DNA of 64,000 nucleotides from assembly GCA_902612005.1 (NCBI GenBank), contig CACMCA010000004.1, positions 1 to 64,000 of the forward strand. The letters run 5' to 3'. The notes under the pieces were generated by a model. It worked only from the letters and a program-made list of their open reading frames with translations. It was not told the DNA's origin and did not search any database. Every line of letters starts with the position of its first letter. The stretch's first letter is position 1. The DNA comes from an uncultured Prochlorococcus sp. (lineage in GTDB: Bacteria > Cyanobacteriota > Cyanobacteriia > PCC-6307 > Cyanobiaceae). The position numbers and the translations under genes are program-made. This document shows positions 22,487 to 33,149 of this stretch, one piece after another.

Positions 22487-22730
22487 AAGGTGTAAATAAT
22501 TGATTTAAATAAATCTCTGAGACAGAATTATCTGTACATCCGTTTTGAACGAGAAAAGTAGCTAATGCTGAATTTATAAGTTTATATTGGTCCCAAGTTG
22601 GGTTACTTAATACAAAATCTTTCATAGTGTTATAGAGAGTCTCTGAAAGCTCTGTTTCCAAAGAGACTTTATTTGCTGAACATTCGACAAGTTTCTTATC
22701 AGTTAAATTTGAATGGCTAATTTGATCCAT
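22473..22730 (-). CDS. DUF2811 family protein
   Basis: An 85-residue soluble protein. VSLETELSETLYNTMKDFV and PTWDQYKLINSALATFLVQ then NG make up the DUF2811 consensus seen across cyanobacteria. It starts with ATG and its end overlaps the GMC oxidoreductase gene by 14 bp. No function is established for the family. Confidence 0.8.
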   Translation of the reverse strand: MDQISHSNLTDKKLVECSANKVSLETELSETLYNTMKDFVLSNPTWDQYKLINSALATFLVQNGCTDNSVSEIYLNQLFTPSKSF

Positions 22731-23081
22731 GAATCTATATTTACATCATGTACATAATGATATTTTTTTCTAAAAACATCAAAAAAAATCTGCATGTAAA
22801 CTTTTTAAATTATCAAATGAGACTCATGTCATAAGCTAAATTTTTTAAAACTGACTTTTAAAATAAAGAAATAGATAATTTTTTAAAGAAAAGTCAACAA
22901 TAATGTTGAAGTCCTGTTTTTTTTTAAAACTGCTGGGACTTCTAATCCAATGTGGATTTGGACGTGGAAAACAACCTGTAAATTGTGGAAAATCTAGCTC
23001 AAAATACTTTTAAGATTTTATATTAGGAATACTTATATATACTGAGTCTATTAAGACTTAGTCGAGAAAGAGACAGATGAT
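22731..23081. other. 351 bp intergenic region with hairpins and a possible 36-aa ORF
   Basis: The region holds a 7 bp inverted repeat GAAGTCC/GGACTTC (22908-22914 and 22934-22940) and directly after it AATCCA-ATG-TGGATT, two adjacent hairpins that would suit a small structured RNA. The same DNA is open in frame from ATG 22903 to TAA 23011, 36 residues starting MLKSCFFLKLLGLLIQCGFG. The remainder is AT-rich with no other feature seen. Confidence 0.4.
22903..23013 (+). CDS. Possible 36-aa peptide with hydrophobic N-terminus
   Basis: Open frame of 36 codons. The N-terminal KSCFFLKLLGLLIQCG could be a lipoprotein-like or Sec signal and the tail is basic and Ser/Lys-rich with one more Cys. It may equally be a chance frame across the hairpins noted here. 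No Shine-Dalgarno; family not recognised. Confidence 0.25.
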   Translation: MLKSCFFLKLLGLLIQCGFGRGKQPVNCGKSSSKYF

Positions 23082-24233
23082 TCAGTTATTTTCAACGGAT
23101 TTTCTTAAGATTTGATCTTCATTAAGCAAGCGAAGCGTGACAGGTCCCAAAGGGTGTTTTGAATTTGGATATGTACTGTGGTGATGATGGTGATTATGTT
23201 CATGTTGATGAGCCTCGACATGTTCATGTTCTAAGTAATCACCTTCTCCTAAGTTTGATTTTTCTTGATTATGAGTTGGGATTTGATTTTGTATTTCACA
23301 AGCACCATTACATTCAGAATCACATAAATCGCAGCTAATACCCAAACCCTCTACATGGTCATGATGACTTTCTTGTAACATTCCAACTTCTTTTTCAAAG
23401 CCAAATAAATTTGATCTATATTTACAAGTAGAGCAATTCATAAAATTCTTACCCTCATCATTAAGAATCTCTCCAATCCTTTCTGCAAACGTGTCGACCA
23501 CATAAGACTGTGAAGACAGATATTTTGCGTGTAAAAATGTAATATGTGGATTATTAATCGCAACTAATTCAGTCTGCCTTTTTATTCTTGTGACAAGCAC
23601 ACCTGAGAAAAGGAAATAAGGAAAGATAATTATATTTTTATACCCAAGTCTGACAACATTTTTCAAGCCAGGTTCAACAAGGGGGAAAGTTACACCAGAA
23701 AAAACTGTTTCCCCCCACCCTAAACCAATACCCTCTACGATCATTCTCGTTATTTTTGAAACATTGGAGTTCGCATCTGGGTCGGAAGAGCCTCTACCAA
23801 CAACAACTAATAATGATTCTTCAGGTTTGAGCGTATTATTTTGTTTAAATACATTTTTTACCCTCTCACAAGCTGCACTAATCATTAAATTATTAATACC
23901 TAATTCTCTTCCATAAATTATTTCAATACCAGTTTTACTTGAATAATTCATAAGCAAGCTAGGTATATCATTCTTTACATGGCCAGCAGCGAAAAGCATT
24001 GCGGGTATTGCAATTATTTTTTTTATAGAATTATCTTTTAACTTTTCTAGCGCATCAACAATTGAAGGTTTAGCGAATTCCAAGAAACCATATTCTACTA
24101 AAGTGTTTGGGTATCTTTTTTGAATTAGCTTAGTTAATTCTTGAAATTCAGTAATAGCTAGTTTATTTCTACTCCCGTGTCCACAGATAAGAATCGCAAC
24201 TTGATTATTTAACTTCGATTCTAAATTATCCAA
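23082..24233 (-). CDS. cbiX: Sirohydrochlorin (cobalto)chelatase, long CbiX form with MxCxxC and His-rich tail
   Basis: Inserts cobalt (for B12) or iron (for siroheme) into sirohydrochlorin. Start chosen at TTG 24233, giving 383 residues; a longer frame to 24314 would overlap the divergent gene. Two tandem CbiX domains are present, with active-site His18 in GHGSRN and His84 in AAGHVKND in the first. The C-terminal part has MNCSTC (264-269), the M-x-C-x-x-C cluster motif of long CbiX proteins, then a CDLCDSECNGAC cysteine group and a His-rich stretch (around 334-352, five His in a row) that may store metal. Confidence 0.9.
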   Translation of the reverse strand: MDNLESKLNNQVAILICGHGSRNKLAITEFQELTKLIQKRYPNTLVEYGFLEFAKPSIVDALEKLKDNSIKKIIAIPAMLFAAGHVKNDIPSLLMNYSSKTGIEIIYGRELGINNLMISAACERVKNVFKQNNTLKPEESLLVVVGRGSSDPDANSNVSKITRMIVEGIGLGWGETVFSGVTFPLVEPGLKNVVRLGYKNIIIFPYFLFSGVLVTRIKRQTELVAINNPHITFLHAKYLSSQSYVVDTFAERIGEILNDEGKNFMNCSTCKYRSNLFGFEKEVGMLQESHHDHVEGLGISCDLCDSECNGACEIQNQIPTHNQEKSNLGEGDYLEHEHVEAHQHEHNHHHHHSTYPNSKHPLGPVTLRLLNEDQILRKSVENN

Positions 24234-24280
24234 TATTAAGTTATTACTTATAACATAATAGTAAAGAACAATATTATGTA

Positions 24281-25561
24281 GTGAAAAAAAATAATAATTT
24301 GCTTGAAATTCCAAATATTAACTCAAAGGACGCAAAGTTAAAGAAATTAATCTATGACGTGGATGATTCTTTATTTAATAAGGATAATTATTCTAAGGAA
24401 AAATTGGAGCACCTTTGCGTATGCAGTGGAGGTACAACCTCTAGCTGTGCAAAAAATGGTTTTACAACTCTTGATCTAAGAAAAAATCACAGCAAAATTC
24501 ACCTAGATAGAGAAAGCAATTTAGTAACAATTGGAGGTGGAGTAATAATGGGGGATTTAGTAAATCATTTACAAAAACATAATCGAAGTTTCCCAATCGG
24601 ACTCTCTAAACTTCCTGGGGCCGGATATATACTTACTGGTGGAGTAAGCCCACTTAGTAGAGCCTACGGATTAGCCATTGATAATATTGAATCAATAAAG
24701 GGTTTCTTGGGTAATGGCACATTTTTCTCTTTAAAGAAAAATCAAATAAATCCAGAAGAAAAATTGATTTGGGAAGCAGTTAAAGGCGCAGCCCCTTTCT
24801 TCTCAATCATTACCGAAATAGAACTTAAGACTATCCAATCTAATCCAATAAAGGTTATTGAAGGATTTGTAAATCAAAATGAACTCTCAGAAATAATACA
24901 ATTATCTGAGGAATTTCCAGAAAATATTAGTCTTCAATGGATTTATGCCAAAAAAATTTATTTATATATATTTGCTGAACTCAAAAATAATTTAGAGGAT
25001 AAAAGAACAGAAGAATGCTTAATGCCTCTAGACAAATTTCCCACTCTAGGAAAAACATTGTATGAGAACTTTAACAATATAAATTTCTTCCCAAAGGAAT
25101 TGAATCTATATGAGCTGAATGCAAATAACCATTCTGAGGTAATTAGTCTTCTTGGAGAAGATTTAAAAAATGATATCCCAATATTTATAAAATGTTTGAA
25201 TGAAATAATGGACAATAAACCAAATGATTCCTGTTATATTGCTTCTCAACAACTAGGTTGCAAAACTAAAAAGTTAAATTATGGCTCAAGTTTTTTTGTT
25301 CATAGAAAAAGTACTTGGAAACCATGGATATATGCATCATGGAAAAAAAATGATCTTCAAGAAAAAGAAGTCGCTTTGGACTGGATTCGTAAATCATGGA
25401 GTAAGTTAAGAAGGTTTTATCCAAATATTCATTTAGCCCAATTACATAATCATTTAAATTCTCATAAGGAAGAACTTACATTAGCTTTTGGAAATAGAAT
25501 GAATGAATTAAAAACTTTAAAGAATATTTTTGACCCACAAGGTATTTTACCTCCTTTATGA
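24281..25561 (+). CDS. FAD-binding oxidoreductase (PCMH/berberine-bridge type)
   Basis: A 426-residue flavoprotein. The N-terminal FAD domain shows CVCSGGTTSSCAKNGF in place of the usual R(S)GGHS loop, VTIGGGVIMGDLVNHL and LTGGVSPLSRAYGLAIDNI, as in the vanillyl-alcohol/berberine-bridge superfamily; the C-terminus ends FDPQGILPPL, the typical N-P-G/K-x-L closing. The start is GTG, 47 bp from the divergent cbiX start, so both share a promoter region. Substrate unknown; a sugar or lactone is usual for the family. Confidence 0.75.
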   Translation: MKKNNNLLEIPNINSKDAKLKKLIYDVDDSLFNKDNYSKEKLEHLCVCSGGTTSSCAKNGFTTLDLRKNHSKIHLDRESNLVTIGGGVIMGDLVNHLQKHNRSFPIGLSKLPGAGYILTGGVSPLSRAYGLAIDNIESIKGFLGNGTFFSLKKNQINPEEKLIWEAVKGAAPFFSIITEIELKTIQSNPIKVIEGFVNQNELSEIIQLSEEFPENISLQWIYAKKIYLYIFAELKNNLEDKRTEECLMPLDKFPTLGKTLYENFNNINFFPKELNLYELNANNHSEVISLLGEDLKNDIPIFIKCLNEIMDNKPNDSCYIASQQLGCKTKKLNYGSSFFVHRKSTWKPWIYASWKKNDLQEKEVALDWIRKSWSKLRRFYPNIHLAQLHNHLNSHKEELTLAFGNRMNELKTLKNIFDPQGILPPL

Positions 25562-25591
25562 GGTAACTTCTTAATTATAAAGAAACTTACA

Positions 25592-27157
25592 ATGTCAAAT
25601 TTCTCAAGATATTTATCAAAAAATTGGTTAAATGATCCAAAGTCAAATATTCTCTCTGGCTTAGTTGTTGCTTTTGCAATGATCCCAGAAGCAATTGCTT
25701 TTTCAGGTATAGCTGGTGTAGATCCTAAAGTTGGCCTTTTTGGTGCATTTTGTTTGTCTATAACAATTGCGATTGTTGGAGGAAGAAGGGGGATGATCAC
25801 TTCAGCTACAGGTTCAACAGCTCTTTTGATGACTGGACTTGTTGCTTATGGAGAATCCCAAGCTCCTGGGTTAGGAGTCCCATATCTTATCGCAGCAGGA
25901 ATATTAACTGGAATTTTCCAAATTCTTTGGGGATATTTAAGACTTGCCTATCAAATGCGATTCGTACCAACAGGAGTATTAAGTGGATTTGTAAATGCAC
26001 TTGCACTTCTAATATTTCAAGCACAACTACCTCAGTTGGGAATAGGAATTAAAGAATCAAAAGGATTAGTTGAACAAACTTTAAATCAATATCCCGTTAA
26101 CTCTCAGATCCCAGTAGTTTGGATCCTTGTAATCCTAGGATTAATAATTATCTATGGGCTTCCAAAAATCACAAAGGTAGTTCCATCACAACTTATCGCG
26201 ATAGTAGTAATTACTATCATAAGCATATTCTTTAATCTAGATGTCCCAACAGTTAGCGATTTAGGTAAATTACCTGATGGATTACCAAGTATTTCTCTAC
26301 CTTTTGGATCAATAGAAAATGGGAAAGTACCTTTTAATTTTGAAACATTAGGGATAATTTTACCGACCTCACTTGCAATATCTCTTGTAGGTTTAATGGA
26401 AACTTTTTTAACTCAGGATATTTTAGACGATGTAACTGATACAAGTTCTAATAAAAATAAAGAGGCAAGAGGACAGGGCATCGCAAATATTGTGACATCT
26501 CTACTTGGTGGGATGGCAGGATGTGCCCTAGTTGGGCAATCTGTAATGAATACTGAAAATGGTGGTAAATCTAGATTATCAACCCTCTCCTCCGGTATAT
26601 CTCTCCTAATTATGATAATCCTCTTGAAGTCTTGGATTGGAGCAATACCAATGGCTGCTTTAGTAGCAATCATGATAACAATCGCAATAAGTACAGCAGA
26701 TATAAATGGATTAAAAAATATTAGAAAGATACCTAAAAGCGATACTGCAGTTATGCTTATGACTTTTGCAGTTACTATGCTTACAAAACCTCATAATCTT
26801 GCACTTGGAGTTATTGCTGGAGTTGCATTAGCTGCAATTCTTTTCAGTAGAAAAGTCGCAAAAGTTATAACGGTCTCAAGAGTGAAAGAAAATAATTTGA
26901 CCACCTACAAAGTAAAAGGACAATTATTTTTTGTAAGTAAAATTTATTTTTCACAAGGATTTGATATTCATGAACATCCAGAAAATATTGTAATTGATAT
27001 GTCTTTAGCTCATATTTGGGATCAAAGTGGCGTTGTTGCTCTTGAGCAAATTATTAGAAAATTCCAGAATGGTGGTTCTAAAGTTGAAATTGTAGGATTA
27101 AATAAAGAAAGTCTTAACTTATTTGAGAGACTAGGTGGCGTAGAAAGCGCTCACTAA
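25592..27157 (+). CDS. SulP-family anion transporter with STAS domain
   Basis: A 521-residue inner-membrane transporter: 10-14 helices, with DPKSNILSGLVVAFAMIPEA at 15-34 marking SulP transmembrane segment 1, and a C-terminal cytoplasmic STAS domain from about 440 (KVKGQLFFVSKIYF, VIDMSLAHIWDQSGVVAL). Relatives include sulfate carriers and the Na+-dependent bicarbonate carrier BicA; the sequence alone does not decide, though bicarbonate supply would fit a cyanobacterium. It starts 30 bp after the flavoprotein gene and ends at a bidirectional terminator. Confidence 0.85.
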   Translation: MSNFSRYLSKNWLNDPKSNILSGLVVAFAMIPEAIAFSGIAGVDPKVGLFGAFCLSITIAIVGGRRGMITSATGSTALLMTGLVAYGESQAPGLGVPYLIAAGILTGIFQILWGYLRLAYQMRFVPTGVLSGFVNALALLIFQAQLPQLGIGIKESKGLVEQTLNQYPVNSQIPVVWILVILGLIIIYGLPKITKVVPSQLIAIVVITIISIFFNLDVPTVSDLGKLPDGLPSISLPFGSIENGKVPFNFETLGIILPTSLAISLVGLMETFLTQDILDDVTDTSSNKNKEARGQGIANIVTSLLGGMAGCALVGQSVMNTENGGKSRLSTLSSGISLLIMIILLKSWIGAIPMAALVAIMITIAISTADINGLKNIRKIPKSDTAVMLMTFAVTMLTKPHNLALGVIAGVALAAILFSRKVAKVITVSRVKENNLTTYKVKGQLFFVSKIYFSQGFDIHEHPENIVIDMSLAHIWDQSGVVALEQIIRKFQNGGSKVEIVGLNKESLNLFERLGGVESAH

Positions 27158-27162
27158 AAAAG

Positions 27163-29401
<2,239 letters not shown>

Positions 29402-29467
29402 TTAAATAATCCTATTATCTATTTAACTTAAAAAAGTCCAAAAAAAAAACAAAAAAAAGATAAATAT

Positions 29468-30127
29468 TTATAAATCCTTTTTTAATGAAGGGTAATTATC
29501 CTTCATATATAAACTCAAATCCTCTTTTATCGCAGATCTGAGTTTCTCAATATTCGCAGAATCTATTATTGGAAAAGTTTTATTAGCTTCAGGATCTTTT
29601 TCAGTAATTGATTTCCAATTCTTGCCAACATTTTTATCAGAGTTGTTTAGAACATCATCAAAATTGAAAACCTTATCGTTTTTTTTAGCTTCAAATTCAC
29701 TAAAAGCTCTCTTTATGAGCTCCTTTCTATTTTCAAATAGATTTTTGGCTTTTATAGTATCTGGGAGACCCATAACTGGTTTTAATTCCTTAAGAAGTTT
29801 TATTTCCTCTTCAATTAAAAGTTTCCAAACACCTTGTTTATTTTTTGGAAGATTAGAATTACAAAAAATATTAATTTCATCGAGGTAAAAATTTAGCCAT
29901 AAATAATATGATTTTTCTTCAATAGTTTTTTTAACTGATGTCTTTTTATTTTGGATCTTTGGGAGTAACTTTTCTGCCTTCTTTAAAAACTGTCTGTCTT
30001 CTCTTTCTAAATTTATTAATCCCCATCTTTGACTGTATTCCCATAAATCTTCGTATCTTGTTAAATCTTCTTGATTCCAACCAAGTGCTTTCAGTTCATG
30101 AGAACGATGTGATAATTCCTTTTTCAA
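29468..30127 (-). CDS. Conserved hypothetical protein, 219 aa
   Basis: A soluble, strongly charged, mostly helical protein. The N-terminal RSHELKALGWNQEDLTRYEDLWEYSQRWGLINLEREDR (quoted in parts: HELKALGWNQEDL, LWEYSQRWGLINLE) is Trp-rich and likely the conserved core; the rest is Lys/Glu-rich. The frame starts at TTG. It lies 72 bp upstream of metY on the same strand and 92 bp after the 30220 gene. I do not recognise the family and propose no function. Confidence 0.6.
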   Translation of the reverse strand: MKKELSHRSHELKALGWNQEDLTRYEDLWEYSQRWGLINLEREDRQFLKKAEKLLPKIQNKKTSVKKTIEEKSYYLWLNFYLDEINIFCNSNLPKNKQGVWKLLIEEEIKLLKELKPVMGLPDTIKAKNLFENRKELIKRAFSEFEAKKNDKVFNFDDVLNNSDKNVGKNWKSITEKDPEANKTFPIIDSANIEKLRSAIKEDLSLYMKDNYPSLKKDL

Positions 30128-30219
30128 AAAAACCTTTTAAAACCATAATAATTCTAACCCCGCAATCAAGATTAGTAAATAAATGAAGAACTTAGCTTTT
30201 TAGTAAATTAAATAAATAA

Positions 30220-31728
30220 TCAATTATTAAAATAATTATTGATTATTTTCAATACATTGATATAGCTTGGATAATTTTTAGAAATTTGATTACTATATTC
30301 ATTTTTTTTAATATCATTTTCCTCTTTTTTAATAAACAATTTCTTGTAAAGGTTTTCAGTATCATTAAAAAGATAATCTCCTTTTAATTTTTCATTTAGT
30401 TCTAAAGATAATTCGGATTTCACAGATTCTTGGCAAAAATTAGTAATCTCTTCTGAACTAATTAAAACCTTATAAATTTCTTTTTTTTCTTCTGAATTAG
30501 CATTAAAGCATAAATAAATAAGATTAATCATTGAACAATTATTATTTTTAATTTTGAATTCTTGATAAATGTCTGGCCAAAATTTTAAAGATTTTAAACC
30601 TTCTAAACCTCCTTGACTTAGAGAGTATTTATTACACCAATCTACAAATTCCAAGACATCTTTTGGACATCTATTGAGTTGCAAAAGCATATCTGATAAA
30701 ACTTGTCCTGCTTGAAAATTCCGTGTTGGTTTTCCTTCAGTTGGTAGAGTCATACTGCCTAAGACATCAGCCTTAACAGCATTTAATTGAGAAAAAGTAT
30801 AATCTCCTTTTTCACAAAATTTATCATTAATTATTTCCTTTGCACTAATTATTTCTTCACCATAACCAAGTTCTTTTAATGAAAGATATTTATTTTCTAA
30901 TTTATTTTCTTTTCTAACTTGTAATGATACTGATGCGGCCTGATCTAAACATTGAGTTAACAAAATTGTATTAATGCTAGGTAGCATACCTGGCTTATCG
31001 GAATGAAAGTTATTTACAAAACCTGCAAATATGGATGAGATATTTTTTATTGATTTTATATATTGACATTCAATATTATGAACTCCCGGAGAAACTTGGA
31101 TTTTGGGGGACAATTGATTTAAAATGCGAGCTCCTATTAAAGCAGTTAGGGCATCAGGATGGCAGAAATTTGCAGTAAAACTATCATTAGGATTTCGTAA
31201 AGCTCCGTGACGATGAAATCCTGTAAAAAAAGCTAAATTTGGATATCTATTACAGAGGATAAAAGGGTTTTTACTTTTATTATCAACGCAAAAAGAACCA
31301 ACGAGACAGCCAAGAACCACATTTTCTCTTTTTAAAGTTTTTCTGAGTTCTAAAGCATGTTTAACATCATCTTTTATGTGATTACTGTTTGAAGCAAGAA
31401 TAACCAACTCACATTCCAAGAGAAGATCTTTTAGATCAAAATACTTTCTTTTCCCCTCTGAAAAATAATGTCCCATTCTCTTAATCTTTTCAATAATCTC
31501 ATTATCCATATCAGAAAGAACATCATTTGAGAAAGCACCTAACAAATCTCTATCTTTCCTAGGAGCTAAGAGAATATTATTTGATTTTCCATGCATAGCA
31601 CAGTTGTATGCTAATGATGCAGGATATAAACCAACACTGTAGAATCCAACTTTGCTTTTCTCTATATCTTCAATCAATGAATAAAAATATTTTTCATCAT
31701 TTATGTTTTCTATGAAATTATTCTTCAT
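30220..31728 (-). CDS. Rossmann-type dehydrogenase-like protein, 502 aa
   Basis: The N-terminal domain (KVGFYSVGLYPASLAYNCAM at 27-46, then LLECELVILASNSNHI near 105-120) follows the beta-alpha-beta order of NAD(P)-binding dehydrogenases such as glycerol-3-phosphate or 6-phosphogluconate dehydrogenase, but the glycine loop is VGLYPA, not GxGxxG, so cofactor use is uncertain. The middle (GFHRHGALRNPNDSFTANFCH; VSPGVHNIECQYIKSI) is helical and could be the dimer/catalytic domain. The last 100 residues are Lys/Asn-rich. It diverges from the StpA-like gene across about 160 bp. Substrate unknown. Confidence 0.55.
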   Translation of the reverse strand: MKNNFIENINDEKYFYSLIEDIEKSKVGFYSVGLYPASLAYNCAMHGKSNNILLAPRKDRDLLGAFSNDVLSDMDNEIIEKIKRMGHYFSEGKRKYFDLKDLLLECELVILASNSNHIKDDVKHALELRKTLKRENVVLGCLVGSFCVDNKSKNPFILCNRYPNLAFFTGFHRHGALRNPNDSFTANFCHPDALTALIGARILNQLSPKIQVSPGVHNIECQYIKSIKNISSIFAGFVNNFHSDKPGMLPSINTILLTQCLDQAASVSLQVRKENKLENKYLSLKELGYGEEIISAKEIINDKFCEKGDYTFSQLNAVKADVLGSMTLPTEGKPTRNFQAGQVLSDMLLQLNRCPKDVLEFVDWCNKYSLSQGGLEGLKSLKFWPDIYQEFKIKNNNCSMINLIYLCFNANSEEKKEIYKVLISSEEITNFCQESVKSELSLELNEKLKGDYLFNDTENLYKKLFIKKEENDIKKNEYSNQISKNYPSYINVLKIINNYFNN

Positions 31729-31890
31729 TTTTAGAAATTCTTGATAATTTTTTTAATTTCTTACCTTTAACAACATTTTTCTACATTAAAGCAATTTTTG
31801 ACCATAGCAAATTATTTATTGTAAATATTGAATTATTTAATTTATAATTTTTTAAAAATATATTTAATAAAAAGAGAAATTATTATAAAT

Positions 31891-33117
31891 ATGGAATATA
31901 TGGCAAGTAATTTAAAAATACAAAAACAATTAATTTCTTCAAAAAATATCTTATTTATTCAAGACATTGACGGAGTTTGCATCCCTCTAGTTAAAGATCC
32001 AATGACTAGAGAGTTAGATTCAAAATATATTTATGCAGTAAAAGAATTTGCCGAGGAATTCTTTGTATTAACTTGCGGTGAACATGAAGGTCCAAGAGGA
32101 GTTAACAGAATAATAGAAAGGAGTATAAGGAGCGATACTGAGCCTAAAAACAAAGAGCTATATTTAAGAGGCTTAGCTGCCTGTGGAGTAGAGTATCAAG
32201 ACAACGATGGTGAAATAAGTTTTGAAGGAGTATCAGAAAAAGAACTAAATTTTTTATCAAAAGTACCTAGTTTAATAAGACCAAAATTTAATTTCATAGT
32301 AAAGAATATTTTTCCTGAACTTAGTCAAGAAGATATCAATTTTCACGCAGTAAAATCAATATGTGAAACACGATTCTCGCCAACGATTAATTTCAATAGT
32401 CTATTTGATTTAATTCACAAAGATTCTGATAAAAGAAAGCTTATTCAAATTAGTTTTGAAAAAATGATGAATGAAATCATCTTAAAAGCTGAATCCGAAG
32501 GCCTCAAAAACTCATTTTTCCTTCATATTTCACCAAATTTAGGTAATAAAAATGGTAGAGAAACAATTAAACTTTCTTCTAAAGATGATATTGGATCAAC
32601 AGACATACAATTACTTATCAAAGGAGCAGTTAAAGATTCTGGAGTTTTATTTCTTTTAAATAAATTTATTGAGCATAAAACTGGCAAAGCTCCTTTTGGA
32701 AGTAATTTTAATTTTAGAAACTCACCAAATTCTATTAAGGAAAAAATTGATTTATGCAAAAGAACTATTCAAAAAGAGGATATGCCTTTGATTGTAGGAG
32801 TTGGGGACACAGTAACCTCAAAAAAAAATAATGGTAAGAAAAATTATTTAAGAGGAGGAAGTGACAGGTCTTTTCTAGAATTTATACAAATATTAGGTAA
32901 TGAATTTGGGATTAATAATAAAATAATTTTTGTAGATAGTAGTTCTGGTGAAGTTGAAAGGCCTTCTACAAAAAAAACTGGTTTAATAGGGATCAGTGAT
33001 TTGTATGACAAATTAAAGTTTGACATAGTTTTTAAAAATGGTCCCAAAGAATATATAAATTGGTTTATTGAACTTGCTAGTAAGAGATCAAAATTTAAAA
33101 AACAGTTAACTTTTTGA
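31891..33117 (+). CDS. stpA: Glucosylglycerol-3-phosphate phosphatase-like protein (StpA family)
   Basis: Start chosen at ATG 31891 (408 residues); the frame can extend to ATG 31828 through an AT-rich, poorly conserved stretch. It matches cyanobacterial StpA along its length: FIQDIDGVC with Asp25/Asp27 (HAD-like nucleophile region), FVLTCGEHEGPRGVNRI, HISPNLGNKNGRE, GVGDTVTS with Asp306, RGGSDRSFL and VDSSSGEVE. StpA removes phosphate from glucosylglycerol-phosphate in salt-adapted cyanobacteria. The synthase GgpS is not in this window and is thought absent from most Prochlorococcus, so the real substrate is open. arsS follows after 32 bp. Confidence 0.8.
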   Translation: MEYMASNLKIQKQLISSKNILFIQDIDGVCIPLVKDPMTRELDSKYIYAVKEFAEEFFVLTCGEHEGPRGVNRIIERSIRSDTEPKNKELYLRGLAACGVEYQDNDGEISFEGVSEKELNFLSKVPSLIRPKFNFIVKNIFPELSQEDINFHAVKSICETRFSPTINFNSLFDLIHKDSDKRKLIQISFEKMMNEIILKAESEGLKNSFFLHISPNLGNKNGRETIKLSSKDDIGSTDIQLLIKGAVKDSGVLFLLNKFIEHKTGKAPFGSNFNFRNSPNSIKEKIDLCKRTIQKEDMPLIVGVGDTVTSKKNNGKKNYLRGGSDRSFLEFIQILGNEFGINNKIIFVDSSSGEVERPSTKKTGLIGISDLYDKLKFDIVFKNGPKEYINWFIELASKRSKFKKQLTF

Positions 33118-33149
33118 TTTTCGAATGAAAATTTATAAATAATATATTT

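Noticed and set aside
24234-24314. Longer N-terminus for CbiX
   Set aside because: It would overlap the divergent flavoprotein gene and adds a Tyr/Asn-rich stretch unlike the family; TTG 24233 is better placed.
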